DNA of 64,000 bases from Dendrolimus kikuchii (lineage: Eukaryota > Arthropoda > Insecta > Lepidoptera > Lasiocampidae), in the NCBI GenBank assembly GCA_019925095.2, contig CM034392.1, forward strand, positions 5,592,887 through 5,656,886, given 5' to 3'. The position numbers were made by a program, and so were the translations under genes. Of the stretch, positions 43,033-58,000 are shown piece by piece. The notes under the pieces are model-generated. The model did no database searches. It saw nothing but the letters and a program-made list of their open reading frames with translations, and was not told the origin of the DNA. The first letter of the stretch is position 1. Every line of letters starts with the position of its first letter.

Positions 43033-46000
43033 GTTAGAAACATTGTTTTATTTTTATAGCATAGATTTAGTAAATCTATACATGGTTGATACACGAATTT
43101 TAAGCAGTGGGGTGGTGAAGTGGGTAGGGGGAGACATACTTACCCCTACAACAATCCATATGATCCGGAGGTCTTGATTTTTGTTTTTGAATAAACATAA
43201 GCTCTATTATTTTTTTCACTAATATTGCACTTATATCATAACTCCTAAGTTGAACAATCCTTTCAAAGTCCAAATGAAAGCTAATAATCGGCAGAAAAGA
43301 ACCAAAAAACAGCATAAGTCATCAAAAAATGAAGAGAAAACACAACATAGTACATTCACATACACTACAAATATTCAAAATGGTGGGCAATAAAGACAAA
43401 ATTGTAAATTGTGTGTATAAAATAAATAGTAAATGATTACCAGTCGGTTCTGGCTCTCACCGGCTGCTTCTGAGGCACACTCAGTCACACTCTCCACTCG
43501 TGCGCTTTGGTCTGAAGATAACCTAACCTAAATCACTATTCTAGTCATTGGTCACAACCTATTACCACCCACTACAATAATATTAATGAAAAAATAGGTG
43601 AGGTTATAGACCATAGCAGTTGCTCAAAGGATAAGTATACCTTCCCCTTACCCACTTTGCCCACCCATTACTTAGAATTTGCATACCAGATATCTAAGTA
43701 GCAGCCCTAGATTTTCCTTGTGACTAAAAATAAACTACAAAATCTTATTAAATGAGCTACCTGCTTTATTTTTTTATTGCCAAAAGTGGGCCACCCGATG
43801 AAAAATGGTCACTATGGTAAAATTTTGTAATTAACTAAATTTTATAAACTATTTTGACCTGTTTCAAATATACTGATGAATAGATACGTAACAACAAATA
43901 TATTGAACTTAAATTTTGTTTACAATGTCTTCATTAAATTTAACCATTTACCTTTGGAAAAACAATTAGCTAACTTTTTTAATTCGGCCACCTTTATCCA
44001 TATTTAGATATCATAGTGACAAATTATCTTTTTTCTTATCACATGGTCACCTCACTAAGTTACAGCTGTGTTATGACCATGATAAATACAATATAATTGT
44101 TACAAACACCTTAGAACATGTGTTTATTGAATAAAATTTATCAGTTCATAATTTTTATATATAGGTATTATGAATTATTACACATTATGAATGAATGAAT
44201 GAAAACACTTTATTGTTTACCAAAAATTAAAGCTATATTCTTAAAACTAAGTACAGTAAATGTTGAACAAAGGGCGGTCTTATCATTTAAATCAATCTCT
44301 TCCAGGCAACCATTATTTACATTCAATTATGACTGGTTTTTACCAGTATAAGGGAAAAGGTACATTGTGTAACATTTGTTATTTTCAGTGTACAAGGTAT
44401 CTGTATTAAAATCAGGGATGTTATACATACATACATACATAACTTCACGCCAGTTCCCTTGCGGAGTAAGCACGAACAACAGAGCGCCATTCAGGCTTAT
44501 TCTTACACACCTCACTTGCTTCTTTGACATTCATAACTCTTGTCATGCACGCTCGTCTGTTTTTAAGGCTCCTGACATCACCTTCTGCTAGTACACGATC
44601 AATTTGATCATGGAAGGTGTGTCGTGGCTTTCCACGACTTCTGCATCCATCCACTTTTGCATTGTATATCTGTTTACCAACCACCACCATTTCTCTTTCT
44701 TATTTCGGTATTATGAACGCGGAGGGATGTTATAGATTTAAAATTTCAGATCTACCACTGCCACCACAGAATTAAGTCTTGATTTTTAGGCTAAATTTGA
44801 TTATGACTTCATTTATTCACAAAAAGCTTTAAAAACTGAGAAAACATGAATATTCATGTATAGAAATATACTCAATATTAGTACTGTTCTAATAGGAATC
44901 AAATTAATTTCATAGTTTTTTATGTGGCTTTGCTTGCTTAAGTTTCAAGTATGTATGTATGTTACTTCTTCACTTCTCATAAGTTGTATTGTTTCTTTTA
45001 GGGTTCTTATGTATACATATACATAAAGGTTAAAAAGGAACCCATGTGATCATAATCCTGTCTGTCTGTCTCATAGGTTATTTCAGAAATTACTAAGGCT
45101 AAAGAAATGTAGTGTTAAAGCTATAATATTTTTAAACTGGCTCCAGTAAGAGAAATTTGAAATAGAGAAATTTAAAATTGAATACTATCATTAAGCTAGA
45201 TATAAAATGAAAGTATTCTACTAGGTCATTTTAAAATAATTTTTAAAAGTTATAATAAACAATATCTGAAAAATAATGTTCCTCTTATCTATAACCTTGA
45301 TAAAGTTATTAGCTGAAATATTAAAAAAATCAAAAGCATTTGAATTTCTATATTTTAAAGGGAATATTGTAAATCCAAATACATGTTCATAATTTTGGAG
45401 AAAATCATATAAAGGAATGTGATTAATATCTATACCATGCTAAGTTAATTGCAAAATTGTTATATGATTCTATTCTATTCTTGCTGGTGCAGGCTCTAAA
45501 GCCTTTTGCGGTTTTTTTTGCCAATGTCATGGTAAAAGAGGCAGGTGATTATATATGTATGCTATTGCAGCTAGTGTTATATTGAAGAAATTTTGATGGT
45601 AGATAATCTTTTTTCAAAAACCTGAGGACAGACAGACACAAACACATATGTTAGAGTACTTTATAACTGTATACTATATACATCAATCTAATATAACTCA
45701 CTGACTGACATTTATCTTAATTTTGAATATTTAATTTAATTGTTCAATTTGTTTTTATGTATCTATGTGTCTGAAATAAGTCAATAATTATTATATTATT
45801 ATTAATAGGTGAAAATTGGATGAAGTAAGAATTAATAGTTTACTTTATAGATATAATCTCTATGCACATCTAACTAGTACACTTATTTTTTTTAATAAAT
45901 GTGTCTAAATAAATATTTCAAAATATTTTAGGACTTATGGTACAGAGCAGTCAATTATCCTCTATTTGGCATGCTACGTGAGATGTCCAGTTATGTTTTT

Positions 46001-49000
46001 CAATTTGTTAACTCACTGGCAGTCACGGAAGAGGTTGATGATGAAACAAAACGGATTTGTGACATAAAACCAGTGTGCGGAGTACTAGTCATTGTAGAGA
46101 GATCAGTGGAAAGGCCTGGGGAGGATTTGCTCAATAGAGATATAACTTGGCTTATTGGAAAGCGTAAGTTGATTCTTGATTATATTTATGTTGCCCTATT
46201 TTGTTATTTGGAGCTAGAAATCATATTCAGGTCCCAGATGTGCACTCATTTTAGGTATTTTTATGAATTTTTATATAATAGCTTTTGGGTCCACAACATT
46301 TGGGTAAATTATTAGATGTTGCAGTTTCTTGTGCAAATGTTGAAAATCTCCTCTCTTATTGTGGGAAAAGTTGAGAACTCATATACTGCAGTGGTGTTTG
46401 GTCAGTGTCATTAAGTTATAGGGAAGTAAAGATGAAATATTTTAAATTTTAGCCCTAAAAGAATTTGATAACTTAAGGAGTTCAGAAGTGAATGACTTTC
46501 GCACACGTATGCGTTACCTAGCAGAGGAGAATTTGATGAAGAGAGCGCAAAGCACAAGACTTGAGAAACTGCGATACCAATGTCCGCCGCGGTTGGCTGA
46601 CCATCCAGAAATACCGGCGACGCTCCGGAGCCATCTAAATAACCAATGCTTCCTACTATTTACTATTGTTAATTCTGAGGTAAGTTATTACTATGCTATT
46701 TAGTACAGTGGAGACTCGATTATCCGGACCTCAATTTAACGGATCATACGCGATTATGCGGATTGGCAACCGCATTCAAATTATCCTTCAATTCAATCCA
46801 TGCGACCACCGATACGTCGTATGTAAATTCGGCCCTGTGAAAATGAATTCCTGATATCATAATAAACGTAAATTTTGGTTGATGTTTTTTTTTTGTTACA
46901 TTGAATAAACACGTGTCGCGGACATGGTGAGTTATCTTTCATGTACAAAAATCATTTTCTTCATATATTCAATTATCCGGATTTGTGTTTTTCTCGAATG
47001 CCTTCCGACAACAATTAGTCCGGTTAATTGAATCTCGAATACAGTGTTACTGTAAAAGTATATTATAAACCATATGCCAGCGAAACAGCAACAGCGACAC
47101 AAGTAAACGCTTCCGCAGCTTCAACTTTTTGGCTATATTCATCTATATCTACAAACAATATAAGGATTTTAAGGATGTTCATAATTTCAACATCAGGCAT
47201 AATAATAGCCTGATACTGCCATCTTTCACATTATAAAAAATACTGAGTTCTGTCTTGGGGGTTGGTATACGCTTCTTCAATAAAATTCTTAATGAAGTAT
47301 TAAATTTGCCCTTCACTATATTTAAAGTTAAACTGAAAAATAACTTGCTTAAAAGGGATACTACACTATTGAAGATTATTTAAATGACAAAACTGCATTT
47401 ACATAGCGGCTCGCTCCAGCCTTTTATACTATCTTCTGTATAACGTTTATATTTTGCATACCATGTAAGGAATCTATGGAGATTTGTCGCAGTATGAATT
47501 CTTAGTATGTCACTATTGCGACGGTAACAATATTTTTTTTTGCTACAACTCCATTAATACTTTGAAAAGTAATTGTAATACAACTCCTATATGTATTTTA
47601 AAAAAAGAGCCTGAGATAGATAAATTATTTTGATAAAATAAGAATAATAGTTAGACGTGTTGCTGGGGAGTTTCTTGCCGCTGCTTCTCTTTTAAACAGC
47701 GATAACACATTGCAAAGCGGTGTATTTAGAATAGGAAGTATATTTAAATTTTGACTACGTGTATGACCTTCAAAAAGTTTTCTCCAATGGAACTTACTTT
47801 GAATAAAAACTTTTGAATTTGAATATGACACTGAGAGGACGCGATGTCGCGTCGGGATAAAAAGTATCGTGTTGTAAAGTGTAGACCGGGAATTTTGTAA
47901 TTGTCACCTTTTTTTTTTATTTTTTTTTATTGCAGGAGTTCAGCAGACAGGCAGACGGCCCACTTGATGGAGAGCGGTTACCATCGCCTATGGACATTTG
48001 CAACACCAAAGGTGCTACAAATGCGCTGCTGCTCTCTTAAGGGAGACTGGAACCTGGTCACTAATGCCGGAACACAACTCAAGGTTGTTATGGCGACATA
48101 CTTTAGACCAGGGGTGGTAGCCATCCAGTCGGGCAAATGCCCTACCACCTGGCGAATATGAAACGAATCACCTGATCACCTTTTGAAATATACTGGTCAG
48201 AATTAACAACTCCTGATTTAAAAAAAAATGTATAAGCTCGCCTTTTCTATAGATATATTATAGACAATATATATATTTATTATAAAAATGTTTAGAATTA
48301 TTTATTTTCCATGTGTCTTTGCTGTTGTAAGTTTTGGATTAATATCCTGCGGAAACTATCTGGTATTTTTCTATAGAAAGGCTCCTGTGTTCGTTTCCAT
48401 TATTAAAAGTCCGTATAGGCCAAATTTGACGATAAATTGGTTCGTTCCTAAGTTTACAGATAACTAAACAAACACACTTTCGAATTCATATATTAGTATG
48501 GATGTAGGTTTATTATATGTATATAAACTTAATATTAATGACCTATTGTACTCACTTTTCATACACTTTTATATCTTCTGATTGTGAATCTTGTGTTTTA
48601 ATGTACTATAAATAGTTATATCTTACAATCCAAACAAGATACATACCTTATATACCATTCGTACTAAATAATACAGGTAAATTGTTGGTGAGTTTGTTCA
48701 TTCTTCATTACCTTGAAACCAACATGAAATTTTGTATGATGTACTTTTTTTGATCACGAGGATGAACTGAATATAGTATAGATACTTTTGTTTTTTAGTT
48801 GCTACTCACTAGTTTTAAATATATTCATCTATTCTATAATATTATAAAATTGTAAATGTGTATGTAGTCTTTTGTTTTTTAGATTTTTTTGTGTTTGTCT
48901 GTTTGTTCTGGATTCACGCAAAAACTACTGAGCCGATTTTGATTTTCGATGATCGATATTAAATTCCCGGACTTAAAATCTGCGGTACTTCATTCCCGCG

Positions 49001-52000
49001 GCAATTCTTTTTTTGAAAGCGGTTTAAATTGATCAAGTTGAAAGAAATTCTGATTCCAGTGCAATATTATGATTGATGAATCGATAGCAAATTATCTGTC
49101 ATGAAATTTATGATACTTTATATCCTGGGAATTACGGGTTTTTACGAGAATCTTCAGAATTCATGTATTTCATCCTAAAAATCTATTGCCTTGCTAGAAA
49201 CACCATTTGATTTTAAATATTGGCAAAGTGTAATCTTTGTTACCTGTCCAGTGTGGACGAAGTCGCGGACAAATGCTAATTCATATAAGTATAAAACTTG
49301 TCACAGTCATATTCAAATAGCCACTAGTTTAAAATATATTCATTTGACATAGGTATTAGATTATAAGAAATTCATATTTTTGCTTACAACCATCAATCAT
49401 CTCGCAATAGTGCAGTTCAAAGAAGCAAAAAAATCGAGTACAAAAATGTTTCTATGTCATTACAAAGGTACTGTTTTAGAAAACTGCAGGCGGTGATCAT
49501 GTAGAACCTATTCTTGTGGTTCCCAAACATATAATTGTGAAAACTTGCAGTAGAAGTTGCGTACAATAACTTCACAAATGCTAAAAACACCAACCGCCAT
49601 TGACATATGATAAAGTCCTATATCGCTAGCCGTATTAGGCTAATGATATTGTTATACAGCAAAGCAAAACGAATAGCTATTGTGCCGTTTATACTGAAGA
49701 CATATTAAACTAATAATCTAGTGTGCCGAAAATCTAGTTGCAATCTGAGAAAAACAGATCAGCTGAGACGTTTATAAATAACCTAGACCAGTCTAGACAC
49801 AATTACGGGCGGCGCCTCATCTCGTTGGCAATGACAATGAAATTTACTGTTTGTTTTTAGGTTTTTGTTGCTACTCGAACTGAAATAATAACATTCTTTG
49901 AAAATTTCACACTTCGATGTATAATTGTCTATATTAAAATTCTCAGAGCTTGACTTTCGTCCTTGATATATTTCCGCGTTATGTGGTCCCAGAATGTTGT
50001 ATTGATTATAATATTTTTACTTTTATGCGTAACTACATACAGAGATTAATTGATTAATTATCTCGATTTATGTGTTAGGCTTGTAATATTTATAGTTGTT
50101 GATTTATATTTAGAATTTGCGATGACTTGGCCTCTTTTTAACCGACTTAAAAAAGGAGGTTTTAAATTAGTCTGTATGTTGTTTTTTGTATGTTCGTTAC
50201 TCGATTTCTCCATCAATTGTGAACCGATTTTAAAAATTTTTCTTTTAATCGAAAGGTTAGGTTACTCCCGAATTGGTCCCATTGTCACCATGTCAGGGTC
50301 TGATGAGTGGATTTCAAGGAATTAGAGAAACTAACAATAATTGTTAACCGACTTCTCCGTGACACGATATCTCCGTCAATTCTAAATCGATTTTAATTTT
50401 TTATCTTTACTGGTAAGTCTATACTTCCGGTGGTCATGGTCACCAAGTCAGGATCTGATGAGTGGGTCCCAGAGAAATGGAGCGTAAGCCTTATTAAAAA
50501 ACGCCGAGATCCTATATTAAAAAAAAAAACAGTTTGTATACGTGTGTCAGTACTCTTTCTAGAGGTGCATATTTTTTTATAGGCATGTTACGCGATTTCT
50601 CCGTCAATTGTGGACCGATTTTCAATTTTTTTTACTCCCGAGGTAGTCCCATAGTTCCAAGTCAGAATCATCTGATTTGTGGATCGCAAGGAAACCCTTG
50701 TCGAAGCGTATATACACCGAAGAGTAAGATGGCAACTTTGTGTGCGCGTGCCAGTTGTACAGTTTCTACAGTTGCTTAATATATTATCTCTAAAGCTATT
50801 GAAGTATTTGCGCAACTAAAAAGTTTTTTTTTTTTTTTTACGAAAACAAAACCGACTTCACTCTCATGTGACAAGTAAAACATAAACGAACAACAACAAA
50901 TTTACAAAATATAGTAATTTTTATTTTTTACTTGACACCGACTTCAAGATCTTGTAGAAGGAACTCGGTTAAATATTATTTTTTTGGTTTTTAGTGTAAA
51001 GTGGGTTATGTCTTTCTGGAGTAATACTGATACGCAAAACGGTCTTTATGATAATGATTGCTAAAATTGAAATGGTAACAATTTGAAAACACTTTTTCTT
51101 TTAGACATAATAACTGCCGGCAATAGATGCTTTGAGCAATAAATGATTTGAAATACGGGCCATAACTGAATGTATAGAAATACCTCATATTGTAGTGCTT
51201 ATGATATGCAACGGACAGCAATCTATTGTTCAATAAATGGGTACTACGAGAGTTAATCACATTCGCGAGCGCAGTTCATATTTACAGTCATATTTAGTTC
51301 TATAAAAAAAAACCAGAGATTTTTAGTTATTTCAAGTTTATTTCAAAGAGAATTGATAGGTATTGCCTTAGTCTTCCACATTCGATTCTTCTTCATTTTG
51401 TTCGTTTTCTATTTCTTCTTCATCCTTCTCGCCCTCTTCTAGCCACTGCTTCATCAAGTCGTTGGCCTCAGTTCTGTAAATAAAATATAAACAAGATATT
51501 TCAATGTTTAGGTACTCGAATTGCATTCTGATCGGCTAAATTTTAGTGAATAAAAAAAAAAAGAAGCAATATTTTGGCTTCGTGTGCATAATGACCACCT
51601 TTCTCTGGTGAAATTTTTTAGGGAAAAACTTGTTCATCGCTATTAAAAATGTATGAATGCTTTAGATAGAATTGCCCACGCTCCCAGGCATTGGAAGTTT
51701 GTCAGAATATATATTTTTTTTTATTGCAGGAGATCAGCAGACAGGCAGACGGCCCACTTGATGGAAAGCGGTTACCATCGCCTATAGACATTTGCAACAA
51801 CAAAGTTGCTACAAATGCGCTGCTGCTCTCTTAAGAGAAACTGGAACCTGGTCACTAATGTCGGAACACAACTCAAGGTTGTTATGGGGACATACTTTAG
51901 ACCAAAGGTGGTAGCCATCCAGTCGGGTAAATGCCCTACCACCTGGCTGTGGGTTGTTAAGTCGCCTCTTACGACAGGCCGCCCGGCCGCAGGAAATTGT

Positions 52001-55000
52001 ATTCTTTCTCCGTTCCTGCACGGATAAAAACGGATAAAAATTTCAATATACCTCTCTTCTGGGCTCACCACGCCTTTGTTAATCCTTTTCAGCCTGGGCA
52101 AAGACGCGAGAATCTCTATTCGTAGTTCGGGGTCTTCCTCTTCGGGGCCAACTTCAGCATCTTCTTCCCCAGTGCCTCCCATAAATGGACAACCTTTTAG
52201 TATCAATGTCTCCAGACCTGTTAGACACTGGAAATATTCCAAATTTTATACTAAACCAAATAGTGCTTAGCAGAAATTTAATTAGAATTGAATATTTAAT
52301 TTATCAGACGCTATTCTTTCGTGGTTAGGGATAGCTTGCTTACAATCTTAATACAAACTGTGCATCTTGACTTAGTTCTCTTAGAAACATTGATGATCAA
52401 CAAGTTTCGGATATCCAGTTCGTAACTTGCAAAGAAGGATTATAAGAGAGTAAATTAATCTGATCGGAATATTATATATAATACAAAAAAAACAACATTT
52501 TTTATTGGGTACCAACAAAAAAATTGTTATCTTAAATTTGTAAGATAGTACAATAAGCTGTGTCACGGAAATGAATATGTTGCGATGGATATGTGGGTCC
52601 GCGACAGTCTTCATATCCGTAGCATAGCAAACAAACCGCAAGGGAGTCAGAGAGAGAGAGAGAAGTACAATGGGCGGCCTAACATGTACTTAAAGTCTTC
52701 TATTCCAGACAACTTTTTATGTATCACGTTGAAAGAACTGTATAAAGTCGGTGTCTTGAAGTATTAAAAGTACAATAGCAAAGTCATACCCTTAATTTCT
52801 TCACTTGTTTCAATGTAGCTACTTTGCAGTTTCTCAGGTTGATATACTGAAGTTTTTTCATTCCTTCGTCGAATCCATTGAGTAGTTTAATAGGATTATT
52901 GCGCACATGTAAAATTCTTAAATTAAGAAGCTTCTCTATTCCGATTAAACTAGTAATCTTGTTCCCAGCTAAATATAAGCTGTCTAAATTAGGAAAATCC
53001 ATTTCCAAGACATCTTGTATTAGATTGTATCTGAAATCTAGGCATCGTATTGTGGGCATTCTATTGTCAAAGTGGATTTTGTGTATTTTGTTGTTGGCAG
53101 CTTCTAAAGTGCTTAGAACTGGTTGATAAACATCATGTACGCTGGTTATGAAGTTATTGTTCATAATGATTACTTGAAGGTACTTCATCTTCCTCAAAGT
53201 GGCTGATTGAAGTTTATTTTTGTCAGCGTGTATGAGAACTAAGTATGGAAGTTCTGTCACAACTTGCAGAGCATCCAAGTCTAGGTAGTTATTGGATACA
53301 TCGACAAATTGTAAATGTTGAAAATATTTAATAGCGGTTATATCTGTCAGTCGAAGTCCTGTGCACGTTGCTTTCAAATAGGTGTACCTGAAAAAATTAA
53401 ACACAATGTTGTGCAAAAGATCATTAAATTTTTGTATAGGATATATTACAATTTTCGTGTAAATGATGTTTGGTAAATTTTGAAATATTTTCTGTCACGT
53501 TTTGTGGACTTTCTCTTGTTACTAACTAATAGCCGATTGCAGTCCACTGCTAGACGTTAGTTTTCCCAAGTTTATAGAAATCGTATTCCTCCGTTTTCCC
53601 CACTTAGTTGTTCTTAACAACCTTTCATAAGTTAGCAATCCAATTTTTCTTACAAAACTACTTTTCAGATCAGTTTTCTATACACATAGTATGTCCAATG
53701 TATAGGGTATTTCAAAAACCTTGAATTAGGATTCTTTGATCTTCTATTCTTACCCGTCTCCATCTGCAGTCTTTCCTAGTAGACTAAGTCTGACACTGAC
53801 TTCAGATTTGTGCAGTTTTCTCTCGGGATAAGATACTTTTTCCTCCTCGAATACCGCTTCAGGGGCCAAAATCTCCTGATCTTCCTCTTCTTTCGGAGTG
53901 AGCACCTCCTCTTCCTCGTCAGGAACGAGATTGAAACGAGATTTAAGCATTTTAATAAGTTTAATAAATAAATTATTTTTTATATTTATTTTCTTGTTGG
54001 AACAGTAAGTGTCATTTGATGCGTATATTGTCAGTGTGTTACAATGTTCATGTCATTATGTTTTTAGAAATAAAGTTTCTAATGTAATGTCAGAGTCGTT
54101 TAAGGAATAAAAATTAAAATAAAGGGGATTCTAAATTATATTAGTTTTGTGTCTTCTTGCTTTTACAAATATCAACCGAAAGTGGTTTTCTGAGCAAAAC
54201 TATCGAAGTTTATTTCGTATATTATTGTTTAGATTCGTAGAATACAGATTTGTCGTAAGAAATTTTCTAAATTTATATCTTCAAAAATATAGCAATGCAT
54301 GAGCGAGATACCGAAATCCAGTTAGGTAGCCACTGCCGCGTATCGTCGTGCGCGACGCCCGTATACTTCGTGTCGCCCGTCGCTAAGCCCGAGTCAGTGG
54401 CCAATGGCCATGTAATTACGTATACAAGAGAAATGCTCTTGACAATAGTTTTAGTAATTTACTCCTTAAGAATAGATCTTCATATATCCTGGTATGGAAA
54501 TTTTATGAGGAGGGAAATAATTCAAGCGTTACGTTTTTTTATTATACAATTTAGAACTTTAATGCTATGAAATAAGATCTAAAATAATATCCATCAGTGT
54601 AAGATATAGCGTTTTAAATTTAGGTCTTGTAACCGCCCTTAGTATTATACAATTTTGAACTTTAATGCAATGAAATAAGAGCTAATGTAATATCCATGAG
54701 TACATATTCAAAGACAATCGTACTTAAGGAGTAAACGCCAGTCGTGCGTCGCAGCTGACACACATTTTTTCTTTACTTTTAGGACTCGTTCTCATCAAAT
54801 GTTCCTGCAACGCGCACACCTCAACAGCACATCGAAGTGATACTCCGGAGATTTGCGAATTCACTGAACATGCACGATCAGCAGCCTCACAACTATGTGT
54901 TGAAGGTTTGCGGCCGTGAGGAGTACCTGTTTGGGGATCATCCATTCATTCAGTTCCTGTATATACAAGAGATGGTTGCCAATGATGGTGTTCCTAAAGT

Positions 55001-58000
55001 TATTGTAAATAGTATGGATAAACTACCTCTAGCGAGTAAGTCTTTTCCTATTAACTGTTATTACGCGCTTTAGTGTCATGCATGTGTGTACATTTATGTC
55101 ACCAGATTCGACTTTACACGCGGGGGCAAGGGGTGCGTGCTACACATACTTTCGGTGCATAATCTGTTTTGAAAATTACTTAATCGCAAACATATTGAAA
55201 TTTATTAACTAATATTGTTTTATTCGACGGCGTGTGTGGTTGAGCGGGCTAAGCCTTTGACGGCCTACCTCACTGCAATTCAGACGCTCCGGGTTCGATT
55301 CCTGGTATAGTAAATTTTGGAAACGTATTTTCTATGGTCTGGGTCTCTGGGATCGGCCCCAGAGTACTCCGTTGTATATTAATAACACAAGCGTACCTTG
55401 CTCAATTTGGGGATATACAATATGTGTTTGTCAGCCAATTATTAAAAAAAAATATTAATTTTATTTTTGTTACTGGAAAGGGGGTGGGGGGGCTGGATGA
55501 CTTAAGACAGCCCTATATGCCACTGACCTTTATTGCTACCACTGTGCTGACTGCTGCATTTTTTTTTTTTGTGTTTATCTCTTATATCTGTAGTCTCTAC
55601 AATTAATAGCGAGTGTTGAGCGAATAGAATGTCGATGTGCGCGTGTCAGCGGAGACAACTTCTCTTAAGGTCCATATCAACTGGTTACAGCAGTTGTCTA
55701 GTTTGAAGATTACATGCCTTTTTAGCCATGTCTCGCAGCTGGTATTTAACAGCGGTAGACAGCTATGGTAACAATGTAATATAAATAGGTCAGTGATCTA
55801 TGAGTAAATGTAACGGAGTTTTTAAAATTCACACATTTCCTCTACTTCAAATATTGAAAATGCGTTTATTATTTTTTAAATTTTTTATCAATTATTTGTG
55901 ATTGTTAATAGCCGAAAGGATAAAACTTTAATAAAAAAGCATAATTATTTAATCTATTGCGAGTAACCTAATGGCCTTGAATAGTAAAAATAATTTCTAG
56001 GGTTCTGAAGCCTAAACATAACAAAATAAGAATTTTTGAAGACTATAGCCCGACTACAGAAAAATGACAATAATTAAATAATAAAACAGATTCAACCCGA
56101 CTAGAGATAAATAAAATTAATTAAAAATATGAAACAAGTTAGTGTTGACTGCTATAATCGTTCCCTTGAGTAATACATTTTTTTGATATTATAGTTTTTC
56201 CGGTTTTTTCTTAATCTCTTCTGGCAACTTTACAATAAAAATTGTGTTGAGTTTTAACTTTTGTTTCCCTAAATTCTTTCTAAAGGGACTGTTTTGGTTT
56301 TCAGTAAATCGCGACATAACTTGCCCACCTGAGAGAAGAAGAATGACATCAGAACATTCTAACACTATGAGAAGAAAGAAAAACGAATCTTCATGGAATA
56401 TAAATAAGAATTACACATGTGTGGTTGAGAGTGTTTGTAAATTGAACGTGGATCCCGGACGCGTGGTGGAGGTATAAATGATATTTTTGAATTTATATTT
56501 TCAATGTATATATCCGCCTTAAAGACTGATTTGAAAAAAGAAATTGTAGCTCTGCATTTCCACGAGAATATGAAGCCAATTCGGACGTTTTCGTGGGAAT
56601 GTGGAGCGCCTATTAAATAATAAAACCTGCAAAAGAAAGAGAAGAATGACCTGTTAGCCATGTGGGAAAATAAATCTTTTTCATTTCTCATATTCGGAAA
56701 GTACATTTGAAGTTACCCAAACACAGGGATGAAAACAGTACTTTTCGTCCCTGGGAAACGATTTTCCCTGCTGACAAAAAATAAAAAACTATGCGAACCA
56801 TGTCCGAACTTTATATACAGTCATTCTTAATAAATCGCGGTATAAAATTGCTAATGAAAAAAATATCAGTTTTTTAACATGATTTTTATAAATTACTTTT
56901 CACTAAATTATTATTTAATTTACATAAAAAGCTAAATACAGCGAGTATCATCAGTGACAAAAAAAAATAATGGCTGGTAAAATGCCACAGAAAAGAAATT
57001 CGATTGACGTATCATATGTGACATATTAAATGAGTTCATCATCGGTTTTTATTTATTTTCCTTATACTCGAAATAAAAAGAAGAGTGTTAATCTCGGGTG
57101 AAATACCTATTTAAGTACTCGAACTATTAGCGCTCTCGCTACGCTCATGCGCCAAACCGTCTCGTGCCTAAGTCGGTCACTTTCATCCCTCGTGTAACAA
57201 TCTACTATATATATAAAATTCTAATGTTAGTGTGTATATCACTGAACTCCTAAATCCCTGGACCGATCTTGGTGATTTATTTTGTGTGTTCGAGTAGGTC
57301 CCTGGATGGTTTAGGTTTACAATTAGACCCGGTAGGTGGCGCTGGAATCGTTTTCTAGATTTTCACAGCAGGACAACGTCTCCCGGGCCCGCTAGTATTT
57401 AATAAAACTAAGTTTTAACGGTTTCAAGCGCGGTATTTTATTTCAATAAAAATAAATATTGAAATAAAAATCAAATAAAATATAACGCTTAAAACCGTTA
57501 AAACGTAGTTGTATGTACTAGTCGCGAAAACTTAAGAAAATAAATATATTTGTTTCGAAATTAATTTTTACACATTATTTATTAAGATTCATGAGTCTAC
57601 TACTACGTCGCCCAAAGCAATTCTAGTTACTGTTAATAGAGATTTTTGTTCAACTTCAGGTTGTGTGTCAAGTTGGAATATTCCACGGTGGCAAACCGTT
57701 ATGTGAATCCCAGAAGACGCGATCAGCGGCTATATCTAAGGATGGTGTTGCTCAATGGGACGAAGAACTGACTTTCCCAATAAAAGTGTACAATCTACCT
57801 CGAATGGCGCGGCTCTGCTTTGGCATCTATGAAATTACTAAAGTTAAATCGAAAAGGAAAGGAAAAGACTCGAGCAAGGTATAGTAAAACTGGGCGATCA
57901 GGGGCCCCCGTCAGGCACGCAGGTCCTAGGTCGCCTGGAGGGGGCGCATAACGCTTTTTCCTTAAGTGACGGTTTCTGCCTGTTCACTCTACTGGAAACT

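Larger units (their letters stand above)
43035..45931. other. p110 intron 1
   Basis: AT-rich. Contains a non-LTR 3' end (44205-44330, minus) and an RTE end (44420-44690, minus). Segment 45475-45550 is a repeat shared with 34385-34450. No extra exon recognised. Confidence 0.6.

Noticed and set aside
44376..44591. Plus-strand open frame also seen near 27640 and 58248 (minus)
   Set aside because: Antisense shadow of the RTE pol tail.
54295..54570. 91-codon open frame in p110 intron 3
   Set aside because: No domain, no splice sites, only its first third is GC-rich. Probably chance.
55225..55310. tRNA gene
   Set aside because: Same reasoning: the tRNA-like head belongs to SINE family C.
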